From: Xanthomonas sp. XNM01
GTDB taxonomy: Bacteria; Pseudomonadota; Gammaproteobacteria; Xanthomonadales; Xanthomonadaceae
Assembly: GCF_014851915.1 (NCBI RefSeq)
Contig: NZ_JACVAP010000003.1
Span: forward strand, 310,001 to 374,000
Length of the DNA: 64,000 nt
Direction: 5' to 3'
In this document: piece by piece, positions 29,484-39,116 of the stretch
Layout: every line of letters begins with the position of its first letter
Numbering within the stretch: position 1 is the stretch's first letter
Made by a program: the position numbers and the translations under genes
The notes under the pieces: generated by a model
What the model was told of the DNA's origin: nothing
Databases searched by the model: none
Seen by the model: the letters and a program-made list of their open reading frames with translations, nothing else

Positions 29484-30830
29484 ATGACGCTGCCCGCCTT
29501 CAAGGCCTACGACATCCGCGGCCGCGTGCCGGACGAACTTGACGAGGACCTGGCGCGCCGGATCGGCGCGGCCCTGGCCGACCAGCTCGGCCCCGGCCCG
29601 GTGGTGCTGGGCCACGACGTGCGCCTGAGCAGCCCGGCGCTGCAGGCGGCGCTGTCGGCCGGCCTGCGCGGAAAGGGCCGCGAGGTACTCGACATCGGCC
29701 TGTGCGGCACCGAGGAAGTCTATTTCCAGGTCGATCACCTGGGCGCAGCCGGTGGCGTGATGGTCACCGCCAGCCACAACCCGATGGATTACAACGGGAT
29801 GAAGCTGGTCAAGGAACAGGCCCGGCCGATCTCCTCGGACACCGGCCTGTTCGCGATCTCCGACGTGGCCGAGGCCGACACCGCCCCGCCCGCGCCGCTG
29901 GCCGCCGGCGAGCGCGCGCAGACCGACAAGTCCGCCTACATCGCCCACCTGCTCGGCTACGTCGACGTGGCCGCGCTGAAGCCGTTGAAGCTGGTGGTCA
30001 ACGCCGGCAACGGCGGCGCCGGCGCCATCGTCGACCTGCTCGCACCGCACCTGCCGTTCGAGTTCGTCCGCGTCTTCCACGAGGCCGACGGCAACTTCCC
30101 CAACGGCATCCCCAATCCGCTGCTGCCGGAGAACCGCCAGGCCACCGCCGATGCGGTGCGCGAGCATGGCGCGGATTTCGGCATCGCCTGGGATGGCGAC
30201 TTCGACCGCTGCTTCTTCTTCGACGAGCACGGCACCTTCATCGAGGGCTATTACCTGGTCGGCCTGCTCGCGCAGGCGATCCTGGCCAAGCAGCCCGGCG
30301 GCAAGGTCGTGCACGATCCGCGCCTGGTCTGGAACACGGTCGAGCAGGTCGAGGAAGCCGGCGGCGTGCCGGTGCTGTGCAAGAGCGGCCACGCCTTCAT
30401 CAAGGAGAAGATGCGCGCCGAGGATGCCGTGTACGGCGGCGAGATGAGCGCGCACCACTACTTCCGCGAGTTCGCCTACGCCGACTCGGGGATGATCCCG
30501 TGGCTGCTGATCGCCGAGCTGGTCTCCAGCAGCGGCCGCAGCCTGGGCGACCTGGTCGAGGCGCGGGTGGCCAAGTTCCCGTGCAGCGGCGAGATCAACT
30601 TCCGCGTCGCCGATGCGAAGGCGGCCGTGGACCGGGTGCTCGCGCATTTCGCCGCGCAGTCGCCGGTGCTGGACCATACCGACGGCCTCAGCGCCGATTT
30701 CGGCGACTGGCGCTTCAACCTGCGCAGCTCCAATACCGAACCGCTGCTGCGGCTGAACGTCGAGGCCCGCGGCGACAGCGCCCTGCTGCAGGCGCGCACC
30801 GACGAGATCGCAGCGCTGCTGCGCGCCTGA
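29484..30830 (+). CDS. xanA: Phosphomannomutase/phosphoglucomutase XanA
   Basis: A 448-residue alpha-D-phosphohexomutase. In Xanthomonas, XanA makes mannose-1-P and glucose-1-P for LPS and xanthan. The phosphoserine loop is [18 protein letters not shown], the metal loop [16 protein letters not shown] (D-G-D-x-D-R), and the sugar loop [13 protein letters not shown] (G-E-M-S-x-H). The phosphate-binding loop is [14 protein letters not shown]. It lies 19 bp upstream of xanB. It feeds GDP-mannose (with XanB) and dTDP-rhamnose (glucose-1-P to RmlA). Confidence 0.95.
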   Translation: MTLPAFKAYDIRGRVPDELDEDLARRIGAALADQLGPGPVVLGHDVRLSSPALQAALSAGLRGKGREVLDIGLCGTEEVYFQVDHLGAAGGVMVTASHNPMDYNGMKLVKEQARPISSDTGLFAISDVAEADTAPPAPLAAGERAQTDKSAYIAHLLGYVDVAALKPLKLVVNAGNGGAGAIVDLLAPHLPFEFVRVFHEADGNFPNGIPNPLLPENRQATADAVREHGADFGIAWDGDFDRCFFFDEHGTFIEGYYLVGLLAQAILAKQPGGKVVHDPRLVWNTVEQVEEAGGVPVLCKSGHAFIKEKMRAEDAVYGGEMSAHHYFREFAYADSGMIPWLLIAELVSSSGRSLGDLVEARVAKFPCSGEINFRVADAKAAVDRVLAHFAAQSPVLDHTDGLSADFGDWRFNLRSSNTEPLLRLNVEARGDSALLQARTDEIAALLRA

Positions 30831-30849
30831 TCCGGACGGACACCCGCGC

Positions 30850-32253
30850 ATGAACGCCATTCTTCCCGTGATCCTCTCGGGCGGCTCCGGGACGCGCCTG
30901 TGGCCGCTGTCGCGCGAGTCCTATCCCAAGCAGTTCCTGCCGCTGGTCGGCGAGACGACGATGCTGCAGGCCACCTGGCAGCGCGTCGCCCCGATCGCAG
31001 GCCTGCCGCCGATCGTGGTGGCCAACGAGGAGCACCGCTTCGTCGCCGCCGAGCAGCTGCAGACCGTGGGCGCCGCGCCGTCGGCAATCCTGCTGGAGCC
31101 GGTCGGCCGCAACACCGCGCCGGCGATCGCGATCGCCGCGCTGGAAGCCACCCGCGACGGTGGCGATGCGCTGCTGCTGGTGCTGCCGTCCGACCATGTG
31201 ATCCAGGACGAGGCCGCGTTCCGCGCGGCGGTGCTGCAGGCCAGCGCCGCCGCCGAGGCCGGACGGCTGGTGACCTTCGGCATCGTGCCGACCGCACCGG
31301 AAACCGGCTACGGCTACATCAGGGCCGCTAGTGGCGACGGCGTGCGCGCGGTCGAACGCTTCGTCGAGAAGCCCGACCTGGCCACGGCCGAGGACTATGT
31401 CGCCTCGGGCGAGTATTTCTGGAACAGCGGCATGTTCCTGTTCCGCGCGACGCGCTTCCTGGAGGAGCTGGGCCGGCTGCAGCCGCAGATGCTCGCCGGC
31501 TGTCGGCAGGCCTGGGAGCAGGCCCGCCGCGACATGGACTTCGTGCGGCTGGAACGCGAGGCGTTCACCGCCGTGCCGTCCGACTCGATCGACTATGCGG
31601 TGATGGAGAAGACCGGCGATGCCGCGGTGCTGCCGCTGGACGCGGGCTGGAACGATGTCGGCTCGTGGTCGGCGCTACGCGAGGTCTCGCAGCAGGATGC
31701 CGACGGCAACGCGCATCACGGCGAGGTCATCGCGATCGACTGCCGCAACACCTACGCCTATGGCACGCGCCTGATCGGCCTGGTCGGGCTGGAAGACACC
31801 ATCGTGGTCGAGACCGACGACGCGGTGCTGGTCGGCCGCAGCGACCGGATCCAGGAGGTCAAGGAGATCGTCGCGCAGATCAGGCAGCGTGGCCTGCCGC
31901 AGGCGGCGTGGCACCGCAAGGTCTACCGCCCGTGGGGCGCCTACGACGCGATCGACAGCGGACCGCGGCACCAGGTCAAGCGGATCACGGTCAAGCCCGG
32001 CGGGGTGCTGAGCCTGCAGATGCACCACCACCGCGCCGAACACTGGATCGTGGTCAGCGGCACGGCCGAGGTGACACGCGGCGAGGAGGTCATCCTGCTC
32101 GGCGAGAACCAGAGCACCTACATCCCGCTGGGCGTGACCCACCGCCTGCGCAACCCGGGCAAGCTGCCGCTGGAACTGATCGAAGTGCAGTCCGGAAGCT
32201 ACCTGGGCGAGGACGACATCGTCCGCTTCGAGGACACCTACGGGCGGGCCTGA
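30850..32253 (+). CDS. xanB: Mannose-1-phosphate guanylyltransferase / mannose-6-phosphate isomerase XanB
   Basis: A bifunctional 467-residue enzyme. The N-terminal GDP-mannose pyrophosphorylase has ILSGGSGTRLWPLSRESYPK and VEKPDLATAEDYVASGEYFWNSGMF. The C-terminal cupin PMI domain (from about 350) has YRPWGAYDAIDSGPRHQVKRI and LQMHHHRAEHWIVVSGTA, with the zinc His residues. It supplies GDP-mannose, a precursor of polysaccharide mannose, and possibly of other 6-deoxy sugars. It is followed by a good terminator and then a REP array. Confidence 0.96.
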   Translation: MNAILPVILSGGSGTRLWPLSRESYPKQFLPLVGETTMLQATWQRVAPIAGLPPIVVANEEHRFVAAEQLQTVGAAPSAILLEPVGRNTAPAIAIAALEATRDGGDALLLVLPSDHVIQDEAAFRAAVLQASAAAEAGRLVTFGIVPTAPETGYGYIRAASGDGVRAVERFVEKPDLATAEDYVASGEYFWNSGMFLFRATRFLEELGRLQPQMLAGCRQAWEQARRDMDFVRLEREAFTAVPSDSIDYAVMEKTGDAAVLPLDAGWNDVGSWSALREVSQQDADGNAHHGEVIAIDCRNTYAYGTRLIGLVGLEDTIVVETDDAVLVGRSDRIQEVKEIVAQIRQRGLPQAAWHRKVYRPWGAYDAIDSGPRHQVKRITVKPGGVLSLQMHHHRAEHWIVVSGTAEVTRGEEVILLGENQSTYIPLGVTHRLRNPGKLPLELIEVQSGSYLGEDDIVRFEDTYGRA

Positions 32254-32290
32254 GTACCGCTCCGGCAGAGGCCGGAGACCACGAAGAACC

Positions 32291-32316
32291 ACGGCGGCCG
32301 AGGGCCGCCGTTTTCG
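32291..32316 (+). terminator. Rho-independent terminator after xanB
   Basis: ACGGCGGCC (32291-32299) pairs with GGCCGCCGT (32303-32311), loop GAG, followed by TTTCGTC. It is preceded by a smaller stem CTCCGGC/GCCGGAG just after the stop codon. Confidence 0.85.
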
Positions 32317-32354
32317 TCTGCATGGGATGCATGCGCCACGGAAGATCAGCGCCC

Positions 32355-32852
32355 TGATAGGAGGCTGCCTGTAGCGCATGGCGCTGGCGAAGAGCGAGCG
32401 CCATCTCGGAGATCACGCCGGCGCCGTGAGGGACCGATGGCAGTCGGGGCCGAGCCCCCTCCTGCGAAGCACACCCCGCCACGATGAAGGTGCGCAGCGC
32501 TTCTGTAAGAGGCCGCTCGAGGCCGACCGCCATCTCGGAGATCACGCCGGCGCCGCGACAGACCGATGGCAGTCGGGGTCGAGCCCCCTCCTACGAAGCA
32601 CTCCTGGCCGCGACGAAGGTGCGCAGCGCTTTTGTAGGAGGCCGCTCGAGGCCGACCGCCATGTCGGAGATCACGCCGGCGCCGCGACGGACCGATGGCA
32701 GCCGGGGTCGAGCCCCCTCCCACGAAGCACACCCCGCCGCAATGAAGGTGCGCAGCGCTTTTTGTAGGAGGCCGCTCAAGGCCGACCGCCATCTCGGAGA
32801 TCACGCTGATGCCACGACGAACCAATGACGGCCGGGGCCAACCCTTCCTACG
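32355..32852. repeat. Four tandem ~129-bp GTAG-type REP-like palindromic units
   Basis: The core CCATCTCGGAGATCACGCCGG recurs at about 32401, 32530, 32659 (one change) and 32789, a period of 129-130 bp. Each unit opens with a GTAGGAGG-like end, for example near 32633 and 32763, and closes with CCCCCTCCTACGAAGCAC or a variant. The right half of a unit is largely the reverse complement of the left half (GTAGGAGGccGCTCGAgg against GTAGGAGGggGCTCGAcc, then CCGACxGCCATC in both). A linker ending GAAGGTGCGCAGCGCTTTT joins units. The GTAG terminus matches the SMAG-type REP elements described in Stenotrophomonas. The array lies between the 3' ends of convergent xanB and rmlD. Confidence 0.85.
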
Positions 32853-33744
32853 CAGCCAGCTCGCCGATCACCCGGTCCAGCCCCTGCTGCCAGTCCGGCA
32901 GCACGAGGCCGAAATCACGCTGCAGGTTGGCGGTGTCCAGGCAGGAATAGGCCGGACGCCGTGCCGGGGTCGGATACTCGGCGGTGCTGATCGGCAGCAC
33001 GCGCGGTGCGCGCTCGATCAGGCCCGCGGCGGCGGCCCGGGCGAAGATCGCCTCGGCGAAACCATGCCAGCTGGTCTGGCCGGTCGGCGTCAGATGCCAG
33101 GTGCCGGACAGGCCACCTGGATGCTGCAGCGCCTGCGCGGTGACGTCGGCGATCAGTGCCGCCGGTGTCGGCGTGCCGACCTGGTCGGCGACCACCTTCA
33201 GCTCGTCGCGTCCGGCGCCGACGCGCAGCATCGTGCGCAGGAAGTTGTGCCCGTGCGCGGCATACACCCACGCAGTGCGGAAGATCAGGTGCCGCCCGCC
33301 GGCTGCGCGGATCGCCTCTTCGCCGGCCAGCTTGCTGGCGCCGTAGACGCCCAGCGGTGCGGTCGCCGCGTCGACCGGATACGGCTGCGCGCCCTGTCCG
33401 TCGAACACGTAGTCGGTCGAGTAATGCACCAGCGGCACGCCGTGGGTCGCGCACCAGCGCGCGATCACGCCCGGCGCTTCGGCATTGGCGCGGAACGCGG
33501 CGTCGCGCTCGGTTTCGGCCTTGTCCACCGCGGTCCAGGCCGCGGCGTTCACCACGATCGCCGGCGTCAGCCGGTCCAGCAGCGCGGTCAGCGTCTGCGG
33601 CTGGTCGAAGTCCGCCGTCTCGCAGGCGCTGCCATCGGGCAGCGTGCCGCTGCGGGTGGTCGCGACCACCGTGCCGAGCGGGGCCAGCGCACGCAGCAGC
33701 TCCTGGCCGACCTGGCCGTTGCCGCCGAACACCAGCACGGTCAT
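32848..33744 (-). CDS. rmlD: dTDP-4-dehydrorhamnose reductase
   Basis: The last step of dTDP-L-rhamnose synthesis. The protein is 298 residues. The NADPH motif is VFGGNGQVGQELLRAL, the active-site tyrosine/lysine is in GVYGASKLAGEEAI (YxxxK), and STDYVFDGQG is the RmlD motif. It is last in the rmlBACD operon. Its ATG at 33744 overlaps the rmlC stop. Its own stop codon TAG lies inside the terminal GTAG of the adjoining REP-like element. Confidence 0.95.
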   Translation of the reverse strand: MTVLVFGGNGQVGQELLRALAPLGTVVATTRSGTLPDGSACETADFDQPQTLTALLDRLTPAIVVNAAAWTAVDKAETERDAAFRANAEAPGVIARWCATHGVPLVHYSTDYVFDGQGAQPYPVDAATAPLGVYGASKLAGEEAIRAAGGRHLIFRTAWVYAAHGHNFLRTMLRVGAGRDELKVVADQVGTPTPAALIADVTAQALQHPGGLSGTWHLTPTGQTSWHGFAEAIFARAAAAGLIERAPRVLPISTAEYPTPARRPAYSCLDTANLQRDFGLVLPDWQQGLDRVIGELAA

Positions 33745-34298
33745 GGCGCGAACACCGGCAGGCGGTCTTCGGCGATGTCCTTCAGGAACGGCGCGGCCTC
33801 GTCCTTGCCCGACAGCACCGGCGCGCTGATCGGCCAGTCGACCGCGATGTCGGCATCGTTCCAGCGCACGCCGGCGTCGGCTTCCTTCACGTACACGTCG
33901 GTGCACAGGTAGCTGAAGACCGCGCGCTCGGACAGTACCGCGAAGCCATGGGCGAAGCCTTCGGGAATCCAGAACTGGCGGCGGTTCTCCGCGCTCAGGA
34001 TCACCGCTTCCCAGCGGCCGAAGGTCGGCGAGCCGCGACGGATGTCGACGGCCACGTCGTAGACCTCGCCTTCGAGCACGCTGACCAGCTTGCCCTGCGG
34101 CCGCGGCCACTGGTAATGCAGGCCACGCAGCACGCCCTTGACCGAGGTCGACACGTTGCTCTGCACGAACTTCGTCGGCAGGCCGTGCTGGCCGAAACGC
34201 TCGGCGTTCCAGGTTTCGAAGAACACGCCGCGCTCGTCGCCGAACACCGCCGGCTCGATCACCACGCAGCCCGGCAGCGCCGTTTCGATGATCTTCAA
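33741..34298 (-). CDS. rmlC: dTDP-4-dehydrorhamnose 3,5-epimerase
   Basis: A 185-residue cupin epimerase. Key features are [36 protein letters not shown] (catalytic His in GLHYQ), and [28 protein letters not shown] with the catalytic Asp/Tyr region. The chosen start is TTG at 34298. It overlaps the rmlA stop (TTGA) and has GGGGAG eight bases upstream. No ATG fits the family N-terminus [15 protein letters not shown]. Confidence 0.95.
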   Translation of the reverse strand: MKIIETALPGCVVIEPAVFGDERGVFFETWNAERFGQHGLPTKFVQSNVSTSVKGVLRGLHYQWPRPQGKLVSVLEGEVYDVAVDIRRGSPTFGRWEAVILSAENRRQFWIPEGFAHGFAVLSERAVFSYLCTDVYVKEADAGVRWNDADIAVDWPISAPVLSGKDEAAPFLKDIAEDRLPVFAP

Positions 34299-35182
34299 CG
34301 CACCACTCCCCGCTTCACCAGCGTCTGCAGATACTGTCCATACCCGTTCTTGGCCAGCGGCGCGGCCAGTGCTTCCAGCTGTGCCGCATCGATCCAGCCG
34401 TTGCCGTAGGCGATCTCTTCCGGGCAGCTGACCTGCAGGCCCTGCCGGGACTGGATCGTCTCGATGAAGTTCGAGGCTTCGTGCAGCGACTGGTGGGTGC
34501 CGGTATCGAGCCAGGCATAGCCGCGGCCGAGCTGTTCCAGGTACAGCGCGCCGGCATCGAGGTAGCACTTGTTGAGATCGGTGATCTCCAGCTCGCCGCG
34601 CGGCGAGGGTTTCAGGTCGCGGGCGAAATCGGCGGCGCGTCCGTCGTAGAAGTACAGACCGGTGACCGCGTAATGCGAGCGCGGCCGGGCCGGCTTCTCC
34701 TCGATGCCGACGACCTTGCCGGCGGCGTCGAACTCGGCCACGCCATAGCGCTCGGGGTCGTTGACCCAGTAGCCGAACACGGTGGCGCCATCGGCGCGCG
34801 CGTCGGCGCGCTTCAAGGTGTCGGTCAGGCCATGGCCGTGGAAGATGTTGTCGCCGAGCACCAGGCAGCTGGGCCTGCCGCCGACGAAGTCGCGGCCGAT
34901 CAGGTAGGCCTGGGCCAGGCCGTCGGGACTGGGCTGGACCGCGTACTGGATGTCCATGCCCCACTGCGAGCCGTCGCCCAGCAGGCTCTGGAACAGCGCC
35001 TGCTCGTGCGGGGTGTTGATGATCAGCACCTCGCGGATCCCGGCCAGCATCAGCACGCTGAGCGGGTAGTAGATCATCGGCTTGTCGTACACCGGCAGCA
35101 GCTGCTTGCTGACGCCCTTGGTGATCGGATACAGCCGCGTGCCGGAGCCGCCGGCCAAGATGATGCCCTTGCGTTGTGTCAT
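34295..35182 (-). CDS. rmlA: Glucose-1-phosphate thymidylyltransferase
   Basis: A 295-residue enzyme from the ATG at 35182 ([19 protein letters not shown]); a start at 35209 would add nine residues. It makes dTDP-glucose from dTTP and glucose-1-P. The nucleotide loop is [32 protein letters not shown] (in part), with [11 protein letters not shown] and [21 protein letters not shown]. Second gene of rmlBACD, 83 bp after rmlB. Confidence 0.96.
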   Translation of the reverse strand: MTQRKGIILAGGSGTRLYPITKGVSKQLLPVYDKPMIYYPLSVLMLAGIREVLIINTPHEQALFQSLLGDGSQWGMDIQYAVQPSPDGLAQAYLIGRDFVGGRPSCLVLGDNIFHGHGLTDTLKRADARADGATVFGYWVNDPERYGVAEFDAAGKVVGIEEKPARPRSHYAVTGLYFYDGRAADFARDLKPSPRGELEITDLNKCYLDAGALYLEQLGRGYAWLDTGTHQSLHEASNFIETIQSRQGLQVSCPEEIAYGNGWIDAAQLEALAAPLAKNGYGQYLQTLVKRGVVR

Positions 35183-35265
35183 CGCGATCGAAGTCCTTTG
35201 CCTGTCCACCTTCCGCGTGCGGAAGATGCTGCCCGTCGGGGCCGGATGAGGGGAGATCCGCGGAC

Positions 35266-36321
35266 TCAGGCCGCGGTGCCGATGCGCTGCAGCCGGTAGC
35301 TGCCGTCGAGCACGCCGTTCACCCAGGCCTGGTTGTCCAGGTACCAGTCCACGGTGGTCGCGATGCCCTGCTCGAAGGTGTACTTCGGCTCCCAGCCCAG
35401 CTCGTTCTTCAGCTTGGAGGCATCGATCGCGTAGCGGCGGTCATGGCCCGGTCGATCGGTCACGTGGGTGATCTGGCTGCTGCGCGGCTGGCCATCGGCG
35501 CGCGGGCGCTTCGCGTCGAGCAGCGCGCAGATGGCCTGCACGACCTCGATGTTCTGCTTCTCCGAGTTGCCGCCCACGTTGTAGGTCTCGCCCGGGCGTC
35601 CCTTGGCGAGCACGGTGCGGATCGCCTCGCAGTGATCGGCGACGAACAGCCAGTCGCGCACCTGCCTGCCGTCGCCATAGACCGGCAGCGGCTCGCCGGC
35701 CAGGGCCTTGGCGATGACCAGCGGGATCAGCTTTTCCGGGAAGTGGTACGGGCCGTAGTTGTTCGAGCAGTTGGTGGTCAGCACCGGCAGCCCGTAGGTG
35801 TGGTGGAACGCGCGCACCAGGTGGTCGGACGCGGCCTTGGACGCCGAATACGGCGAATTGGGCGCGTACTGGGTGGTCTCGGTGAACTTGCCGGTCTCGC
35901 CGAGCGTGCCGTAGACCTCGTCGGTGGACACGTGCAGGAAACGGAAGGCCGCGGCCTGGTCGGCCGGCAGGCCCTTCCAGTGGTCGCGCACGGCCTCGAG
36001 CAGGCCGAGGGTGCCGACCACGTTGGTCTGGATGAAGGCGCCGGGGCCGTCGATCGAGCGGTCGACGTGGCTTTCGGCGGCGAAGTTGAGCACCGCGTCG
36101 GGACGGTGCTCGGCCAGCAGCGCCGCCACCAGGGCGCGGTCGCCGATGTCGCCCTGCACGAACACGTGGTCCGGATTGCCCTCCAGCGAGGACAGGGTGT
36201 CCAGATTGCCGGCATAGGTCAGGGCGTCGAGATTGATCACCCGCACCCCGCGGGCGACCGCCTCCAACACGAAATTGCCACCGATGAAACCGGCTCCGCC
36301 GGTCACGAGCCACGTTGCCAA
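35266..36321 (-). CDS. rmlB: dTDP-glucose 4,6-dehydratase
   Basis: A 351-residue SDR enzyme. The NAD motif is [17 protein letters not shown], with [11 protein letters not shown] (catalytic Asp-Glu) and [15 protein letters not shown] (YxxxK). The start is taken as TTG at 36321, because AGGAG sits seven bases upstream and it gives the family N-terminus [11 protein letters not shown]. An in-frame ATG at 36345 is less well placed. First gene of rmlBACD. Confidence 0.96.
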   Translation of the reverse strand: MATWLVTGGAGFIGGNFVLEAVARGVRVINLDALTYAGNLDTLSSLEGNPDHVFVQGDIGDRALVAALLAEHRPDAVLNFAAESHVDRSIDGPGAFIQTNVVGTLGLLEAVRDHWKGLPADQAAAFRFLHVSTDEVYGTLGETGKFTETTQYAPNSPYSASKAASDHLVRAFHHTYGLPVLTTNCSNNYGPYHFPEKLIPLVIAKALAGEPLPVYGDGRQVRDWLFVADHCEAIRTVLAKGRPGETYNVGGNSEKQNIEVVQAICALLDAKRPRADGQPRSSQITHVTDRPGHDRRYAIDASKLKNELGWEPKYTFEQGIATTVDWYLDNQAWVNGVLDGSYRLQRIGTAA

Positions 36322-36549
36322 GGCCGATCTCCTGTCTGTCGTCATCTGGGGGCTGCGCCCGAGACCGGCAAGCATAGCGTCCCGAACCTGACCGAGGGCT
36401 TGGCACTGAACCGGCGCCGAGCGGCTGCGGGCGGCCCGGACCGTACGCGATCGCACGGCCCCCTCATGCCCGTTAGAATCGGGATCCCGCCCCGGATCGG
36501 CCGCCGCGACCGGGCCGTTCCGCATCAGCTTTCAAGGATTCCGCACACG
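36322..36549. promoter_or_regulatory. Divergent promoter region rmlB / etfB
   Basis: A 228-bp spacer. On the plus strand TAGAAT (36474-36479) is a -10 candidate for etfB, leaving a leader of about 64 nt with TCAAGGATT as ribosome site. On the minus strand TATGCT (36371-36376) is a weaker -10 candidate for rmlBACD. No -35 consensus is seen for either. Confidence 0.4.
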
Positions 36550-37296
36550 ATGAAGATCCTCGTCGCCTACAAGCGCGTGGTGGACTACAACGTCCGCATC
36601 CAGGTCAAGCCGGACGGCTCCGGCGTCGTCACCGACGGCGTCAAGCTCTCGCCCAATCCCTTCGACGAGATCGCGCTGGAAGAGGCGCTGCGCCTGCGCG
36701 ACAAGGGCGTGGCCACCGAGGTCGTGGTCGCCACGATCGCGCCCGCCGATGCCCAGGCCCACCTGCGCAACGGCCTGGCGATGGGCGCCAACCGCGCCAT
36801 CCACGTGGTCACCGACCAGCCGGTGCAGCCGCTGGCCGCCGCCCGCACCCTGCTGAAGCTGGTCGAGAAGGAACAGCCGGACCTGGTGATCCTGGGCAAG
36901 CAGGCGATCGACGACGACGCCAACCAGACCGGCCAGATGCTGGCCACGCTCTGGGGCCGCCCGCAGGCGACCTTCGCCAGCAAGCTGGTGGTCGAGGCCG
37001 GCAAGGCGACGGTGACCCGCGAGGTCGACGCCGGCCTGGAAACGCTGGAGGTCGACCTGCCGGCCGTGGTCACCACCGACCTGCGTCTGAACGAGCCGCG
37101 CTTCATCAAGCTGCCCGACATCATGAAGGCCAAGAGCAAGCCGCTGGAAACCCTTCAGCTGGCCGATCTGGGCGTCGAGGCCGGGCCCGAGCTGACGCCG
37201 ACCAGATACGCCGCGCCCGCCAAGCGCAGCAAGGGCGTGATGGTCAAGGACGCCGCCGAACTGGTCGCCACGCTCAAGGCCAAGGGCCTGCTCTGA
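36550..37296 (+). CDS. etfB: Electron transfer flavoprotein beta subunit
   Basis: A 248-residue ETF beta. Signatures are MKILVAYKRVVDYNVRIQVKPDGSGV, NPFDEIALEEALRLRDKG, and LGKQAIDDDANQTGQMLATLWGRPQ, followed by the membrane-dehydrogenase recognition loop LRLNEPRFIKLPDIMKAKSKP. It binds AMP and part of the FAD with EtfA and delivers electrons to ETF-QO (26155-27807). In Xanthomonas the etfBA pair marks one border of the LPS O-antigen locus. Confidence 0.96.
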   Translation: MKILVAYKRVVDYNVRIQVKPDGSGVVTDGVKLSPNPFDEIALEEALRLRDKGVATEVVVATIAPADAQAHLRNGLAMGANRAIHVVTDQPVQPLAAARTLLKLVEKEQPDLVILGKQAIDDDANQTGQMLATLWGRPQATFASKLVVEAGKATVTREVDAGLETLEVDLPAVVTTDLRLNEPRFIKLPDIMKAKSKPLETLQLADLGVEAGPELTPTRYAAPAKRSKGVMVKDAAELVATLKAKGLL

Positions 37297-37402
37297 GCCA
37301 CGCCGGGCGCCGGTCCGCCGGCAACCCCCTTCCAGAGCCGATGCGCCATGGCCGACCCGCGAGGTCGCCGGCGCATCGGTTCCGCTACAGGAGAACCGCC
37401 TC

Positions 37403-38341
37403 ATGTCCACCGTGCTCGTCATCGCCGAACACCTCGACGGCAAGCTCAACGCCTCCACCGCCCGCACCCTGTCCGCGGCCCAGGCGCTGGGCGCCGACGC
37501 CATCGACATCGCCGTGCTGGGCGACGCGCCCGACGCCGTGGCCGCCCAGGCCGCCGCACTGGCCGGCGTGCGCAAGGTGCTGACCATCGCCAACCCGGCC
37601 AATGCCCAGGCCGTGGCCCAGGTACAGGGCCCGCAGATCGCGGCGCTGGCGGCCGGCTACAGCCACGTGTTCGGCCCGTCCACCACCTTCGGCAAGGACC
37701 TGATGCCGGTGGTGGCCGCCCTGCTCGGCGTCAACCAGGTCTCCGACCTGATGGCCGTCGACGGCCCGCACACCTTCCAGCGCCCGATCTATGCCGGCAA
37801 CGCCATCGTCACCATCCAGGCACCGGCAGACCAGATCGTCGTCGCCACCGTGCGCACCGCCTCGTGGCCGCAGGCCGCCGAAGGCGGCAGCGCATCGATC
37901 GAAGCGGCGTCCGTCGACGCCGCGCTGCCGAGCCACACCCGCCACGCCGGCCTGATCGCCGGCAACTCCGATCGCCCGGACCTGCAGAGCGCACGCCGCG
38001 TCGTGTCCGGCGGCCGCGGCGTCGGCTCGGAGGAGAACTTCCGCATCGTCTACAGCCTGGCCGACAAGCTCGGCGCGGCGGTGGGTGCCTCGCGCGCCGC
38101 GGTCGACGCCGGCTACGTGCCCAACGAACTGCAGGTCGGCCAGACCGGCAAGATCATCGCCCCGGAGCTGTACGTGGCCATCGGCATCTCCGGCGCGATC
38201 CAGCACCTGACCGGCATCAAGGACGCCGGCACCATCGTGGCGATCAACAAGGACCCGGAGGCGGCGATCTTCGAGATCGCGGACATCGGGCTGGTGGGCG
38301 ACCTGTTCACCCTGCTGCCGGAGCTGGAGGCGGCGCTCTGA
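37403..38341 (+). CDS. etfA: Electron transfer flavoprotein alpha subunit
   Basis: A 312-residue ETF alpha. The C-terminal FAD-binding domain has [38 protein letters not shown] (in part), then [23 protein letters not shown] and [22 protein letters not shown], a hallmark of the family. It forms a heterodimer with EtfB encoded 106 bp upstream. The downstream neighbour begins the polysaccharide genes. Confidence 0.96.
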   Translation: MSTVLVIAEHLDGKLNASTARTLSAAQALGADAIDIAVLGDAPDAVAAQAAALAGVRKVLTIANPANAQAVAQVQGPQIAALAAGYSHVFGPSTTFGKDLMPVVAALLGVNQVSDLMAVDGPHTFQRPIYAGNAIVTIQAPADQIVVATVRTASWPQAAEGGSASIEAASVDAALPSHTRHAGLIAGNSDRPDLQSARRVVSGGRGVGSEENFRIVYSLADKLGAAVGASRAAVDAGYVPNELQVGQTGKIIAPELYVAIGISGAIQHLTGIKDAGTIVAINKDPEAAIFEIADIGLVGDLFTLLPELEAAL

Positions 38342-38420
38342 ACAGGCCGTGCACCTGCCGGGCGCCCGGATCTCCGCTGCCGTGCAGCAACCGGTGCGCA
38401 CCGTCGGCCGGAGGCCAGCC

Positions 38421-39116
38421 GTGATCGTCGGTGACGGCCTGCTGGCGCGGGCGTTCGCCCCCCGGTATGCGGACGACGCAGCGGTGACGATCTTCGCGTC
38501 CGGCGTCTCCAACTCGCAGGAGACCGAACCGGCTGCGTTCGCGCGCGAGCGGGTCATGCTGGAATCCGAACTGGCCCACGCCTCGCGCCTGCTGGTGTAC
38601 TTCGGCAGCTGCGCGGTCGGCGGCAGCGACGAACCTCCGACACCGTACATCCGTCACAAGCAGGCGATGGAGACGCTGGTGGCCGGTTCCGGTCATGGGC
38701 TGGTGCTGCGCCTGCCGCAGGTCGTCGGCCCGACCCGCAACCCGAACACACTGACCAACTTCCTGCATGGCAGGATCGTTGCCGGCGCGCCGTTCACCGC
38801 CTGGGCGGGCGCCGAGCGCAGCCTGATCGACATCGACGACATCGTCGCCATCGGAAGCCGCATGATCGGTGAAGGCGCACGCCCGCGCCCGCTGTCGATC
38901 GCGCCACTCCGGTCGCTGTCGATGCGCGAGATCGTGGCGATCTTCGAACGCGTGCTCGGCAGGACCGCCAACGCCGAGTGGATGGAACGCGGCGCCCCGC
39001 TGCATATCGACGCTGTGGATGCACAGCGCATCGCCGCCGACATCGGCATCGACCTTCGCGACGGCTACGCCGAACGCGTGATCAGAAAATACTATGCAGA
39101 CCGAAACCCGTCCTGA
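38421..39116 (+). CDS. SDR-type NAD(P)-dependent sugar-nucleotide enzyme (epimerase/dehydratase-like)
   Basis: A 231-residue extended-SDR-like protein, shorter than usual epimerases (about 310). The chosen start is GTG at 38421, with GGAGG six bases upstream; a GTG at 38349 is possible but lacks a site. The nucleotide loop is degenerate ([11 protein letters not shown] instead of G-x-x-G-x-x-G). The active-site YxxxK is seen in PYIRHKQAM, preceded by [10 protein letters not shown]. Later [10 protein letters not shown] and [16 protein letters not shown] are typical of sugar-nucleotide SDRs. It overlaps the next gene by 23 bp. The exact reaction is unknown. It probably modifies a sugar nucleotide for the neighbouring glycosyltransferases. 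Confidence 0.75.
   Translation: MIVGDGLLARAFAPRYADDAAVTIFASGVSNSQETEPAAFARERVMLESELAHASRLLVYFGSCAVGGSDEPPTPYIRHKQAMETLVAGSGHGLVLRLPQVVGPTRNPNTLTNFLHGRIVAGAPFTAWAGAERSLIDIDDIVAIGSRMIGEGARPRPLSIAPLRSLSMREIVAIFERVLGRTANAEWMERGAPLHIDAVDAQRIAADIGIDLRDGYAERVIRKYYADRNPS

Noticed and set aside
32346-32828. Repetitive open frames on both strands in the repeat array
   Set aside because: Their periodic peptides simply reflect the 129-bp DNA repeat; they have no start signals and no family.
32355-32852. CRISPR array
   Set aside because: Units of about 129 bp are continuous palindromic elements, with no short repeat and variable spacer pattern and no cas genes nearby.
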